A stretch of 23,410 nucleotides of DNA from IMG/VR virus record IMGVR_UViG_3300027503_000060, positions 1 through 23,410 of that record; one strand, given 5' to 3'. The stretch comes from a virus. The notes beneath the pieces are model-generated. The model worked only from the letters and a program-made list of their open reading frames with translations. It was not told the origin of the DNA and searched no databases. A program made the translations under genes and the position numbers. Each line of letters begins with the position of its first letter. The first letter of the stretch is position 1. This document shows positions 10,290 through 18,626 of this stretch, in pieces.

Positions 10290-12431
10290 ATGAGCGATAA
10301 AAAAGACTTATTCGTTACTTGGGAAGAAAATAACTTAGAATCTAAAGAAAAAGCCATTGCTAAGAGCAATAATAATGGCCAAGCAGTTAAGAAGACTGTT
10401 GGTACAAGTAGTTATAAAAACATTGAATCTCCAAACATTTCTGTTCGTGAAGGCTTTGATCGTAGGGATTACGACTTTTTTAGGCCAAATGAACAAATAC
10501 CAGTCCGTGATAAAGAAATAATGACGGCCTGTATGCAAGCTTATGAAAGAATAGGCATTGTTCGCAATACTGTAGATATGATGAGCGAATTTGCTTGCCA
10601 AGGAATTGACTTGGTTCACCCAAACCAAAAAATAGAAAAGTTTTATAAAGAGTGGTTCAAGAAAATTAGAGGTAAAGAAAGAACTGAAAGAATACTAAAT
10701 CTTTTATATCGTGCAGGAAATGTAATTATTAAAAGAGCAAACGCCATATTAAAACCAGAAGAAATAGACATTATCCAAAAGGGTATGGCAGCTGAAACAA
10801 AAAAGAATTTTATTAAAAAACCAAAACAGTCACAAGTTCCTTGGGAATATACTATATATAATCCAACAACAATAGAGGTTTATGGCGAAGAAGTAGCTCC
10901 ATTTATTGGCCCAAAAGCTTTTAGATTTGGCGTTAGATTAACAGAAAGTTTTTCTAGAAAAATAAAAAATCCAAAATCCGATATAGAAAAAGAAATTGTA
11001 AAATCATTACCTAGTGAAATGGATGATTATGCAGTTCGTGGCGGATTTTTAATTCCGTTAGATGTAAATAAAACTGTAGCTTTATACTACAAGCGTGATG
11101 ATTGGCAAGTATGGGCAAAGCCGATGTTATATGCTTTGCTAAAAGATTTGCAAATGTTGGAAAAAATGAAATTAGCTGATTTAGCAGCTTTAGATGGAGC
11201 TATTAGCCATATCAGACTTTGGAAGCTTGGATCGCTTGAACATCGTATTTTGCCAACCGAAGAAGCAATTAATCGTCTTGCTGACATGCTATTAAATAAT
11301 GTCGGTGGCGGAAGCATGGATCTTATTTGGGGTCCAGAAATTGATGTTGTTGAAACTAAAACTGATTTAGTTAATTTTTTAGGCGAAGAAAAATATAAGC
11401 CTATTTTAAATTCTATTTATGCCGGACTTGGTATTCCGCCATCACTTACTGGTTTGCCAGGAGGATCTGGCTTTTCAAATAATTATATAAGTTTGAGAAC
11501 TCTTATAGAAAGACTTCAATATGGCCGTGATGTAGTTGCTGAATTTTGGGAAAAAGAAGTAAAGCTTGTTCAAATGGCTATGGGATTTAAAGCACCAGCC
11601 CAAATAGTATTTGACCATCAAACTTTATCAGATGAAGCAGCAGAAAAGAGATTGTTGATTGAACTTGCCGATAGAGATCTTATTAGTGAGGAAGCGGTTC
11701 AAGAAAGATTTAATCTTATACCAGAAATTGAAAGTGTTCGACTTAGAAGAGAAAGAGATTATAGAAAACAAGATATGCTACCTCCAAAGGCATCTCCTTT
11801 CCATAGTCCGCAGCATAAAGAAGCTGTTGAAAAAATATTTACACAACTTGGAATTTTGCCACCAGAATATTTTGGCATAAAAGCTCCGGCATCTTCTATA
11901 GCTCCGGCGCAAAATCCAACTAATCAAAATGATGAGCAACCAAAAGGTGAATCTGGACAGGGAAGACCTCTCGGAAAAACTGATAGCTTGCCAAGAAAAA
12001 GAAAAGTGATTAAGCCAGCTATGGCATCTGATTTTATAGATAGGCTTAATTGGGCAGAGCAAACACAAAAGACTATAGCAGAAATAGTCCAGCCAGCTTA
12101 TTTAAAGAGTATAAACAAGAAAACACTAAGAGATCTTTCTGTTGCACAAATAAATGAGTTTGAACATATTAAGTTTGCTCTATTATGCAAAACAGAACCA
12201 GATCAAAAAATTAGTAAGACTTTTATTTTTAATTCATTAAAAGAGAAACTTGAAATACCTACTGATGTAGAAGACTTCTTTAAAACTTGTATGGCTAAGT
12301 ATTTAGAAAAAACTGGCAATTTACCAACATCAGAAATAACTAGAAAAATACAGGCTTCTGTATATGCGATGCACACAATCGGATTACAAAAAACCGATAA
12401 TATTGATAACTCTTCATCGCAGATATCATGA
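10290..12431 (+). CDS. Portal protein
   Basis: A 713-residue head-tail connector subunit, directly downstream of the large terminase as in most tailed phages. The portal character shows in the N-terminal wing (FDRRDYDFFRPNEQIPVRD), the stem and clip region, and the conserved-looking block about residues 385-425 (GIPPSLTGLPGGSGFSNN, then RLQYGRDVVAEFW), followed by the common LSDEAAEKRLLIELADRDL helix. The C-terminal ~170 residues are Pro/Gln-rich and then helical, longer than minimal portals. The ATG at 10290 follows an AGGAT site. The last 68 bases overlap the next gene in another frame. Confidence 0.88.
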   Translation: MSDKKDLFVTWEENNLESKEKAIAKSNNNGQAVKKTVGTSSYKNIESPNISVREGFDRRDYDFFRPNEQIPVRDKEIMTACMQAYERIGIVRNTVDMMSEFACQGIDLVHPNQKIEKFYKEWFKKIRGKERTERILNLLYRAGNVIIKRANAILKPEEIDIIQKGMAAETKKNFIKKPKQSQVPWEYTIYNPTTIEVYGEEVAPFIGPKAFRFGVRLTESFSRKIKNPKSDIEKEIVKSLPSEMDDYAVRGGFLIPLDVNKTVALYYKRDDWQVWAKPMLYALLKDLQMLEKMKLADLAALDGAISHIRLWKLGSLEHRILPTEEAINRLADMLLNNVGGGSMDLIWGPEIDVVETKTDLVNFLGEEKYKPILNSIYAGLGIPPSLTGLPGGSGFSNNYISLRTLIERLQYGRDVVAEFWEKEVKLVQMAMGFKAPAQIVFDHQTLSDEAAEKRLLIELADRDLISEEAVQERFNLIPEIESVRLRRERDYRKQDMLPPKASPFHSPQHKEAVEKIFTQLGILPPEYFGIKAPASSIAPAQNPTNQNDEQPKGESGQGRPLGKTDSLPRKRKVIKPAMASDFIDRLNWAEQTQKTIAEIVQPAYLKSINKKTLRDLSVAQINEFEHIKFALLCKTEPDQKISKTFIFNSLKEKLEIPTDVEDFFKTCMAKYLEKTGNLPTSEITRKIQASVYAMHTIGLQKTDNIDNSSSQIS

Positions 12432-13113
12432 ACTAATAGATAATGTTCAGCATATTTATAGATGTAGAGTTTTCTTTAAACACCATCCTATTATTTATGT
12501 TTTATGGGCAGACCCAGAGATTTCCAAAAAATGGATTTTAGATGAATTACAAAAAAATAATTTAATACATAAAGTTATTTATAGAAATACAGTAGACAAA
12601 ACAGGAAGTACAAGTTTTTATGAAAGTATTAATTTTAGAAAAGCGTTACCAATTATTTTTGATGAAAACGGAAATGACTGTTTTGTAATTGTTCATGCCA
12701 CAGACACTAAAGTAAGTCCTATGGCTTATAATATTTTTGAAAAACAAATTAACCAAGGTTTTGATGCTTCTGTTTTTAAGTGGAATTCAGAAATGTTAAA
12801 CGCATGGAAAACTGCTGTTTTTGCAGTTACATCTAATCAAGATGTTTGGCCACCATTAATAAATAATAATAACCCAGATGTTTTAGAAGCTGCTTGGCCA
12901 AAAAGTTTGAATTATAATAATTTAAAAAAAGTGAAAGTTAATGGATTTTTTGATAATTTTTATTTTGATTCAAAAAATACATCTGAGTTTTTAGCTCAGT
13001 TTGCAGACAAACCTCAAATTCAAATAGATACAATTTCTTTGTGCATAAGCGGTTATGTTCCATTGTATAAAAGAATACTCAATTGGTTTGGTGTATTTCT
13101 TAAAAAGAGGTGA
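12364..13113 (+). CDS. Glycosyltransferase-like protein, unassigned
   Basis: A 249-residue protein that I cannot place firmly. The opening beta strand KPIILITLHRRYHELIDNVQ and the HATDTKVSPMAYNIFEK segment (about residues 113-129) have the look of a nucleotide-sugar transferase fold. No clear DxD metal motif is seen, so it may be inactive or belong to another fold. It is AT-rich with AGA/ATA codons like the later glycan cluster, unlike the capsid genes on its right. The ATG at 12364 overlaps the portal by 68 bases, with AGG nine bases before it. The position between portal and protease is unusual and suggests an inserted extra gene acting on the virion surface. Confidence 0.4.
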   Translation: MRCTQSDYKKPIILITLHRRYHELIDNVQHIYRCRVFFKHHPIIYVLWADPEISKKWILDELQKNNLIHKVIYRNTVDKTGSTSFYESINFRKALPIIFDENGNDCFVIVHATDTKVSPMAYNIFEKQINQGFDASVFKWNSEMLNAWKTAVFAVTSNQDVWPPLINNNNPDVLEAAWPKSLNYNNLKKVKVNGFFDNFYFDSKNTSEFLAQFADKPQIQIDTISLCISGYVPLYKRILNWFGVFLKKR

Positions 13114-13117
13114 CACT

Positions 13118-14554
13118 ATGATTGAACCATTCAAGACAGAAATTGAAGACGGTGTTTCCGAATTTGTAAAAGCTAGTAATTCCATAGCTTTTGATATGGT
13201 AGCTTCGGAATCATCTGTTGATGAACAGCTATTTATTAATAACAAGTTTAATAAAACAATAGCTGAAATAGCAAAAGCAGAAAATAAAAACCAAGAAGAC
13301 TTATTTTATTTAAAGTCTATTTTGGTAAGTACAGGCTGGAATAAGAACGATGATGTTTTTGATGCAGAGGAAATGTGGAAAGCTAGAAGTACGCCAGAAG
13401 ATAAACCATTTAATCTTGAACACAATCAAGACATTATCATTGGTCACATTACTGGTTGTTATCCAGTTGATGAAAATGGTTCGCCTATAACTTCTGATAC
13501 TCCTCCAGAAAATTACAATATTGTTACATCTGCTGTAATTTATAAAGAATGGGAAAATCAAGAAAAGAAATTGCAGATTAATGATATAATTACGCAAATC
13601 CCTAATGGCACTTGGTTTGTGTCGATGGAAGCTTTGTTTAGCAACTTTGATTATGCTATGACTGATGGTAAAAAAACCAGAATTATAGCAAGAAATGAGG
13701 CTACCTCATTTTTAACAAAGTATTTAAGATCATATGGCGGAACTGGTGTTTACGGAAATCAAAAGATAGGCCGTGTTTTAAGAAATATAATATTTTCTGG
13801 AAAGGGCTTAGTTCGTAAACCAGCCAACCCAGATAGCGTTATACTACAAACCGAAGCAAAAATAGTTGATTTGGGGTATGAAAGTCTTGAGACTCCAGAA
13901 GTTAAGGAGAATTTTTCAATGTCTGAACAGATTGTCGAAAAGACCGAGGCAGCTGAAATGGAAAAGAAGGTTGAAGTCGCTGTTGAAAATACAGCCAAAC
14001 TAGAGACTGAACTTTCTGAAGCTGTTGCCAAGGCAAATCTTATGCAGCAGGAGCTTACCAAAGCTACTGAAGAATTGCAGAAGATGAAAGAAGAGAAGAA
14101 AAAGAGTGATCGCATTGCTCTTGTTTCTGAAAAGCTTGGCATGTCCAAGGCAGAAGCAGAAGGCATTGTGTCATTCATGAACAACCTTGAAGATGAGTCA
14201 TTTGCTGGCGTTATTGCCAAACAGAGTGATTATCTTTCTATGAAAATGGCTGAATATGAAGCTGCTGCTAAAAAGCTGAATGAAGAACTCATGATGCTTA
14301 AGAAAACAGCTGAAATGATGCCAAATCCAGAAATGGAAAAAGAAGAGACTTGCTCTTGTCCTAGAACTGTAATGGCAGAAGAGGACAATGCAGAAGTAGT
14401 CGCAACTGAAGAAGTTTTAGATAACGCAGAAGTTAAGGAAGAAGCTGCTTTGAATGTTCCTGCAAATGATGCAGATCCAATTCAGACAGTCGCTTCTCAA
14501 ATCGCTGCCTATCTTGGTGTTGAAACTGAAAACCTTGGCAAGAACGAAGAATAA
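13118..14554 (+). CDS. Prohead protease fused to scaffold (putative)
   Basis: A 478-residue protein. The ATG at 13118 (ribosome site AAAGAGGTGA) is chosen over an upstream in-frame start at 13055 that lacks one. The first ~245 residues resemble S78-type prohead proteases: H102 (NLEHNQ), a serine in the WFVSMEALF strand (S169), and the family's closing GLVRKPANPDSVIL (about 230-243). The remainder is a charged Lys/Glu coiled coil (about 255-410) with an acidic tail, as expected for a scaffold that fills the prohead and is then degraded. Fused protease-scaffolds are known in caudoviruses. Assignment is from motifs, order and layout; the second catalytic acid or His is not certain. Confidence 0.65.
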   Translation: MIEPFKTEIEDGVSEFVKASNSIAFDMVASESSVDEQLFINNKFNKTIAEIAKAENKNQEDLFYLKSILVSTGWNKNDDVFDAEEMWKARSTPEDKPFNLEHNQDIIIGHITGCYPVDENGSPITSDTPPENYNIVTSAVIYKEWENQEKKLQINDIITQIPNGTWFVSMEALFSNFDYAMTDGKKTRIIARNEATSFLTKYLRSYGGTGVYGNQKIGRVLRNIIFSGKGLVRKPANPDSVILQTEAKIVDLGYESLETPEVKENFSMSEQIVEKTEAAEMEKKVEVAVENTAKLETELSEAVAKANLMQQELTKATEELQKMKEEKKKSDRIALVSEKLGMSKAEAEGIVSFMNNLEDESFAGVIAKQSDYLSMKMAEYEAAAKKLNEELMMLKKTAEMMPNPEMEKEETCSCPRTVMAEEDNAEVVATEEVLDNAEVKEEAALNVPANDADPIQTVASQIAAYLGVETENLGKNEE

Positions 14555-14568
14555 GGAGAAACATTCTC

Positions 14569-15030
14569 ATGGCTCTTAAACCAGATCGCAACATTGTTGT
14601 TACCGATATTAGCAATCTTTGCAATATCGAAATTGAAAAGGGCGAAGTATTGGTATTCGGCGTTTCCGGTTCCGGTGCTTTGGCTGATGATGTAGCTACC
14701 GTAACTAGGGCATCTAATCCTTCCGGCCTTGTTCCAGCTGGTCTTTGCTTGGCAGATGTAGTGTCCATCGACATTACTCGTCAGCATCGCAACTGGCACA
14801 AAGATGAACAGTTGGTTGGCGAAAAAGTTCCTCTTCTTACGAAGGGATGGGTTGTTACTGATAAGATCGCTTCTGGGGTTTCTCCAGCAGCTGGCGAATC
14901 CGCTTATTTGGCAGCTAATGGTTTGCTAACCGATACTCAGACCTCTGGAACTCCAAAGGTCGGTCAATTCCTTGGTGGAGTTGATTCTGATGGGTATGCA
15001 AAAGTATTCATTGACCTTCCAATCGTATAA
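14569..15030 (+). CDS. Capsid decoration-like structural protein
   Basis: A 153-residue protein, beta-rich and Gly/Val/Ala-rich (KGEVLVFGVSGSGALADDV, KVGQFLGGVDSDGYAKVF). It lies between the protease/scaffold and the major capsid gene, the usual place of a head decoration or stabilising protein. It starts behind TAAGGAGAAAC. Codon use switches here to the C-ending, CGT/CGC-rich set also seen in the capsid gene, which points to high expression. No named family is recognised with certainty. Confidence 0.6.
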   Translation: MALKPDRNIVVTDISNLCNIEIEKGEVLVFGVSGSGALADDVATVTRASNPSGLVPAGLCLADVVSIDITRQHRNWHKDEQLVGEKVPLLTKGWVVTDKIASGVSPAAGESAYLAANGLLTDTQTSGTPKVGQFLGGVDSDGYAKVFIDLPIV

Positions 15031-15051
15031 TAAAGAGGAGAAACTAATACC

Positions 15052-16041
15052 ATGAAGACCCCAACTCCAGAAATGGTTAAACTTGCTGAACAGGCTGGTA
15101 GCAACAATTATGAAGTTGCTGTAGCTGCTCAGAAGGAACTTGCCAAGGCTCTTACCCTTCCTTTGCGCCAAGGCGTTTTGAAGGGCGATATTCTTGGAAA
15201 CATCTTTGAACAGGTTGTTTTCCAGCCAGGTACTGCTGTTGAATTCCCTCTCGATTTCCTGTCTCCAGGTTCTGAGAAGGACTTCATCGCTTACACCATT
15301 CCTTCCCAAGGTCGTATTCCAGAACGCCATGTTGAAGGCGATTATCTGACTGTACAGACCTATGAAGTTGGTGCTTCCATCGACTTCTCCCTTAAGTATC
15401 TTCGTGATGCTCGTTGGGATATTGTTGGTCGTGCAATGCAGACCCTTGAAGCTTCTTTTACCCGCAAGAACAATAATGATGGTTGGCATGTAATCATCGC
15501 TGCTGGTAAAGGTAGGAACCTTCTTGTGACTGACAGCGTTGCTACCGCTGGTTACTTCAGCAAGAGGCTTATTGCCTTGATGAAGACCGTGATGCGTAGG
15601 AATGCTGGTGGTAACAGCACTTCCATTAATCGTGGAAAGCTTACCGATCTGTATGTATCTCCAGAAGCTATGGAAGATATTCGCACTTGGGATATTAACG
15701 AAGTTGATGACTTCACCCGCCGAGAAATTTTTGTTTCTCAGGAAGGTGGTTTATCTCAGGTTTTCGGCGTAAATCTTCATGAGATTGATGAACTTGGTGT
15801 TGGTCAGGAATACCAGCTTTACTACACCTCTACCTTGTCTGGCTCTCTGTCTGGCAAGAGCGAGTTGGTCGTTGGTCTTGACCTTGAGAAGCGTGACAGC
15901 TTCGTTATGCCTGTTCGTCAGGAAATCGAGATCTTTGAAGATCCTACTTTCCATCGTCAGCGTAGGATGGGTATGTACGGTTTTGGTGAACACGGTTTCG
16001 CTGTTCTCGATAACCGCCGTGTACTCTTGGGCGGTTTCTAA
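15052..16041 (+). CDS. Major capsid protein (HK97-fold, putative)
   Basis: A 329-residue protein in the position of the major head subunit, followed by tandem stops and a strong terminator. Features that fit an HK97-type coat protein are the N-terminal helix, an E-loop-like stretch (FQPGTAVEFPLDFLSPG), a long central helix, a TDLYVSPEAMEDIRTWD segment typical of capsid P-domains, and a C-terminal beta region (EDPTFHRQRRMGMYGFGEHG). It shows a strong shift to preferred codons (CGT, CGC, ACC, TTC, GGT; hardly any AGA), as expected for the most abundant protein. The ribosome site is AGAGGAGAAAC. No separate propeptide is evident. Confidence 0.85.
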   Translation: MKTPTPEMVKLAEQAGSNNYEVAVAAQKELAKALTLPLRQGVLKGDILGNIFEQVVFQPGTAVEFPLDFLSPGSEKDFIAYTIPSQGRIPERHVEGDYLTVQTYEVGASIDFSLKYLRDARWDIVGRAMQTLEASFTRKNNNDGWHVIIAAGKGRNLLVTDSVATAGYFSKRLIALMKTVMRRNAGGNSTSINRGKLTDLYVSPEAMEDIRTWDINEVDDFTRREIFVSQEGGLSQVFGVNLHEIDELGVGQEYQLYYTSTLSGSLSGKSELVVGLDLEKRDSFVMPVRQEIEIFEDPTFHRQRRMGMYGFGEHGFAVLDNRRVLLGGF

Positions 16042-16062
16042 TAAGACCTATATAAAAATAAA

Positions 16063-16092
16063 AAGGGCAGGGCGAAAGCTCTGCCTTTTTTT
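16063..16092 (+). terminator. Rho-independent terminator after the major capsid gene
   Basis: GGCAGGGC-GAAA-GCTCTGCC (16066-16085) forms an 8-bp stem with one G-T pair and a GNRA tetraloop, followed by seven T. It closes the head operon and separates it from the glycan/fibre operon. Confidence 0.92.
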
Positions 16093-16113
16093 ATTGCATT
16101 CCCGATTTCTTCC

Positions 16114-16134
16114 TATAATATATTTTTAGGAGGA
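16114..16134 (+). promoter_or_regulatory. Candidate late promoter box and ribosome site of the glycan/fibre operon
   Basis: TATAATATA (16114-16122) follows the terminator, and a very strong AGGAGG (16128-16133) precedes the ATG at 16139. The nearest -35-like TTGCAT (16094-16099) is only 14 bases from the box, too close for host sigma-70. So an extended box read by a phage late factor is more likely. This box lacks the TGGCGAATA part of the leftward-arm element, suggesting different promoter classes for the two arms. Confidence 0.45.
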
Positions 16135-16138
16135 AAAC

Positions 16139-17140
16139 ATGGCAGTATGTAATGCTAGATCAACAGAATTTAGAGTTGGAACAAAACCCTTAACAAATTT
16201 AGTTTGCTTTCAAAATAAATTATTTCCAAGCAATGTAAATTATACAGATTTTGTCGGAAAAGTTGTATCTCTTGAAAAAGAAAATAGAAATTCATATTTT
16301 TATAGTTTTTTAGAGCAAGCATCTTTGCTAGATTCTTACGAATACTTTATTTTTGTAGAAAATTCTCAAAAGCTATCTCCGCATGTTTATAACAATTTAT
16401 CAACTTGGAAACCGTTGCTTAGATATCAAGTTGATTTGGCTGTTTTAAAAATATGTAATGGTCCAATGCCAGAAAGTAAATCATCAGAATACTCAACTAC
16501 TTCATATATAGAAGAAACTACGACCGGCCCATTTTTAATCTCTTCAAGGCATTTAAAAAAGTTTATTAAAAAAGTACATGATAGAAATTCAATAATTCAA
16601 ACATTAAATCAATTTTTAAAATTTTGTAATACTGTTTGTTTTTGGCCGAAAGTTAATTTAGCAACAGATAATATAAAACTTGAACATCAATTTTTAGAAT
16701 TTCCAATAGTGTTTCCTGACGGTGTTCCAAATAGAAGTTTTAATAATGACTATATAGATTTAGCCAGTTTGATAGTTAATAATAATATTATATACATTGG
16801 TTCTTCCGCAGCAGATTTGTTAATATTAGCACAAGCTGGATGTAAAGTTATTTCTTATAAACCAAAAAATAAAATTGATTTTATAGATAATAAAATTTGG
16901 TTACAAAGATTTGGTCTTGAGGATAGAGTTACTTTTGTTGATGATAACTTTATTCCAGACAATGAAAATTATGCGGTTGTATACTCAACTCATCAAGACA
17001 TAGAAAATTCAATTAAAACAAGATACTTAGCTTATTTCCCTTTTAGCGTGTTTCTTAACAGAAGTATTTCTTTGCAAGAAGCTCAAGTTATGAATATATC
17101 ATTACAAAACTACACTTCAAATATAAAGGTTAAAGTATGA
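16139..17140 (+). CDS. Unassigned protein with degenerate methyltransferase-like C-terminus
   Basis: A 333-residue protein that I do not recognise as a whole. The C-terminal third contains IIYIGSSAADLLILAQAGCK followed by an NKIWLQRFGLEDRVTFVDDN block. This is the order of a Rossmann methyltransferase (motif I, then the strand leading to the next acidic site), but the acidic and glycine-rich positions are changed, so cofactor binding is doubtful. The N-terminal half has a pattern like a glycosyltransferase or sugar-binding domain (YEYFIFVENSQKLSPHVYNN). It is first in a four-gene chain and overlaps the next gene by ATGA. The context (glycosyltransferase, sulfotransferase, fibre) suggests a role in modifying virion glycans. 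Confidence 0.4.
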   Translation: MAVCNARSTEFRVGTKPLTNLVCFQNKLFPSNVNYTDFVGKVVSLEKENRNSYFYSFLEQASLLDSYEYFIFVENSQKLSPHVYNNLSTWKPLLRYQVDLAVLKICNGPMPESKSSEYSTTSYIEETTTGPFLISSRHLKKFIKKVHDRNSIIQTLNQFLKFCNTVCFWPKVNLATDNIKLEHQFLEFPIVFPDGVPNRSFNNDYIDLASLIVNNNIIYIGSSAADLLILAQAGCKVISYKPKNKIDFIDNKIWLQRFGLEDRVTFVDDNFIPDNENYAVVYSTHQDIENSIKTRYLAYFPFSVFLNRSISLQEAQVMNISLQNYTSNIKVKV

Positions 17141-18063
17141 TAAATAATGATGTTGCAATAATAATGTATTATTGGAATCATTATAAAAGAAAATCCTTAT
17201 TAAATAATTTTTATATATGTCATAATAATCTATCAAAATATAATGCTATAATTATACCGATAGAAATTTCTACAAATGGTAGTTTTGATTTGCCATTTCC
17301 AGGAACTATAAAATTTCAAACAGATCAGTTATTATGGCAGAAGGAAAGGGTTATTAATTATGTTTGTCAAAAATTAACGGATGATATAAAATATGTTTCT
17401 TTTATTGATGGAGATATTCTTTTTTCAGAAGAAGACTGGATAGAACAAGCAAAACAAAAAATTGATAATAAAGAAAACTTATTTATTCAACCGTTCTCTT
17501 CTGTTCATTATTTACCTAGAAATCATACTAAATACAATGGATTTTATACATTTAAACACGATTCTATTTCAAAACAAGTCGTTGTTTCTGGCGGAAAAGA
17601 TGGTTATAAAAAAACGCTATTTTCAGAAGACTTTGTTTATGGAAATCCAGGTATAGCTTGGATAACCAAAAAAGAAACATTATTAAATAACCCTCTATAT
17701 GATAAATGCATAGTTGGCGGAGGAGACACAATAAATATAATCAAGTGGTTAGATTTAGAAGAAACAAAAAGTATACCATTTATAAAGTATAAAAAATTTA
17801 AAAACAACTTTATTGACGATTTATTAACTTTGCCCAAAAACAATATTGATATTGATTATATAGATCAGCCGGTTTTTCATCTTAATCATGGAAATAAAAT
17901 AGATAGACAATATGCATCTAGATTTGATTTATTAGATAATAATGATTTTTCATTGCAAAAAGATCTTGCTATAGAACAGGGTATATATAGATATGTCGGA
18001 AATAGTAATTTACTAAAAGATATTAATAAATTTTTTAATGATAGAAATGAGGATTTAGAATGA
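17137..18063 (+). CDS. GT-A-fold glycosyltransferase
   Basis: A 308-residue protein resembling family-2/7-type nucleotide-sugar transferases. The N-terminal strand (VAIIMYYWNHYKR) is followed by the metal-binding DGD at residues 91-93 (VSFIDGDILFSEEDW). Further on comes a galactosyltransferase-like acceptor block: GNPGIAWITKKE, then GGGDTINIIKW, then VFHLNHGNKIDRQY near the end, including the conserved His. All parts of the active site appear present. It overlaps both neighbours by four bases (ATGA), so it is produced together with the upstream protein and the sulfotransferase. Donor sugar unknown; the GDP-sugar made by the dehydratase in this window is one possibility. Confidence 0.75.
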   Translation: MINNDVAIIMYYWNHYKRKSLLNNFYICHNNLSKYNAIIIPIEISTNGSFDLPFPGTIKFQTDQLLWQKERVINYVCQKLTDDIKYVSFIDGDILFSEEDWIEQAKQKIDNKENLFIQPFSSVHYLPRNHTKYNGFYTFKHDSISKQVVVSGGKDGYKKTLFSEDFVYGNPGIAWITKKETLLNNPLYDKCIVGGGDTINIIKWLDLEETKSIPFIKYKKFKNNFIDDLLTLPKNNIDIDYIDQPVFHLNHGNKIDRQYASRFDLLDNNDFSLQKDLAIEQGIYRYVGNSNLLKDINKFFNDRNEDLE

Positions 18064-18623
18064 ACGATTGTTATATAGTTTTAGGAACATATAGATCTGG
18101 AACTAGCGTTATATCAAAAATAATTAGTTCTTTGGGCATAAGTATGTCTGAAAAAAGTCCACAATCTGATAATGCATTGTGGTATCCAACTGGTAGTTTT
18201 AATGATAAATTTTCAAATTATATTTCATTAAATACATCTACATATTGGAAATTAAAAAAAGAAAGCTGCGTTTTTAATAAAATGGGAATAAGATCTTTTG
18301 ATCTTTTAAGAAAAGGTGTTTTTGCAAAATTAATTAATGATTGTGATTTAAACATTGGTTTAATATGGTCTATGAGAAATATAGAAAAATCTTATCAAGA
18401 ATATGTTTCTTTACTTGGTAGACAAGCTAATCCAGATACCATAGAAAAACAGCATGAAATTTGTCAAAATATATTCAATTCTTTTAATGGTAAAAAAATA
18501 ACTATAAATTATTCAGATTTGATGCAAAATACTAATCAGATTGCAAATCAATTAGCAGATTTTTGTGGTGTATCATATATAGATGGATGCACTACAGGAA
18601 TAACTCCAAAATACTTGGAATAA
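18060..18623 (+). CDS. Sulfotransferase-like protein
   Basis: A 187-residue protein with the PAPS-dependent sulfotransferase layout. The 5'-phosphosulfate loop is GTYRSGTSVIS (about residues 9-19), and the 3'-phosphate site is LIWSMRNIEKSYQEY with R106 and S111. PAPS is the sulfate donor; the acceptor would be a sugar or tyrosine. It is shorter than most cellular enzymes but within the range seen in phages and in cell-surface modification clusters. It overlaps the glycosyltransferase by ATGA and ends three bases before the fibre ATG, so it is expressed as part of the same polycistronic unit. Sulfation of the fibre's glycans is the simplest inference. Confidence 0.75.
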   Translation: MNDCYIVLGTYRSGTSVISKIISSLGISMSEKSPQSDNALWYPTGSFNDKFSNYISLNTSTYWKLKKESCVFNKMGIRSFDLLRKGVFAKLINDCDLNIGLIWSMRNIEKSYQEYVSLLGRQANPDTIEKQHEICQNIFNSFNGKKITINYSDLMQNTNQIANQLADFCGVSYIDGCTTGITPKYLE

Positions 18624-18626
18624 ACA

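Noticed and set aside
13055-13117. Upstream in-frame start of the protease/scaffold gene
   Set aside because: It overlaps the preceding gene and lacks a ribosome site; the ATG at 13118 has a strong one.
1-16041. Apparent excess of GGCGA/GGGCG strings in an AT-rich genome
   Set aside because: Seen by eye in many genes but not counted against a codon-aware expectation, and it does not hold in the fibre gene; not reported as a finding.
16094-16119. Host-type sigma-70 promoter TTGCAT...TATAAT before the glycan operon
   Set aside because: The spacer is 14 bases, outside the normal range; only the TATAATATA box is retained as a candidate.
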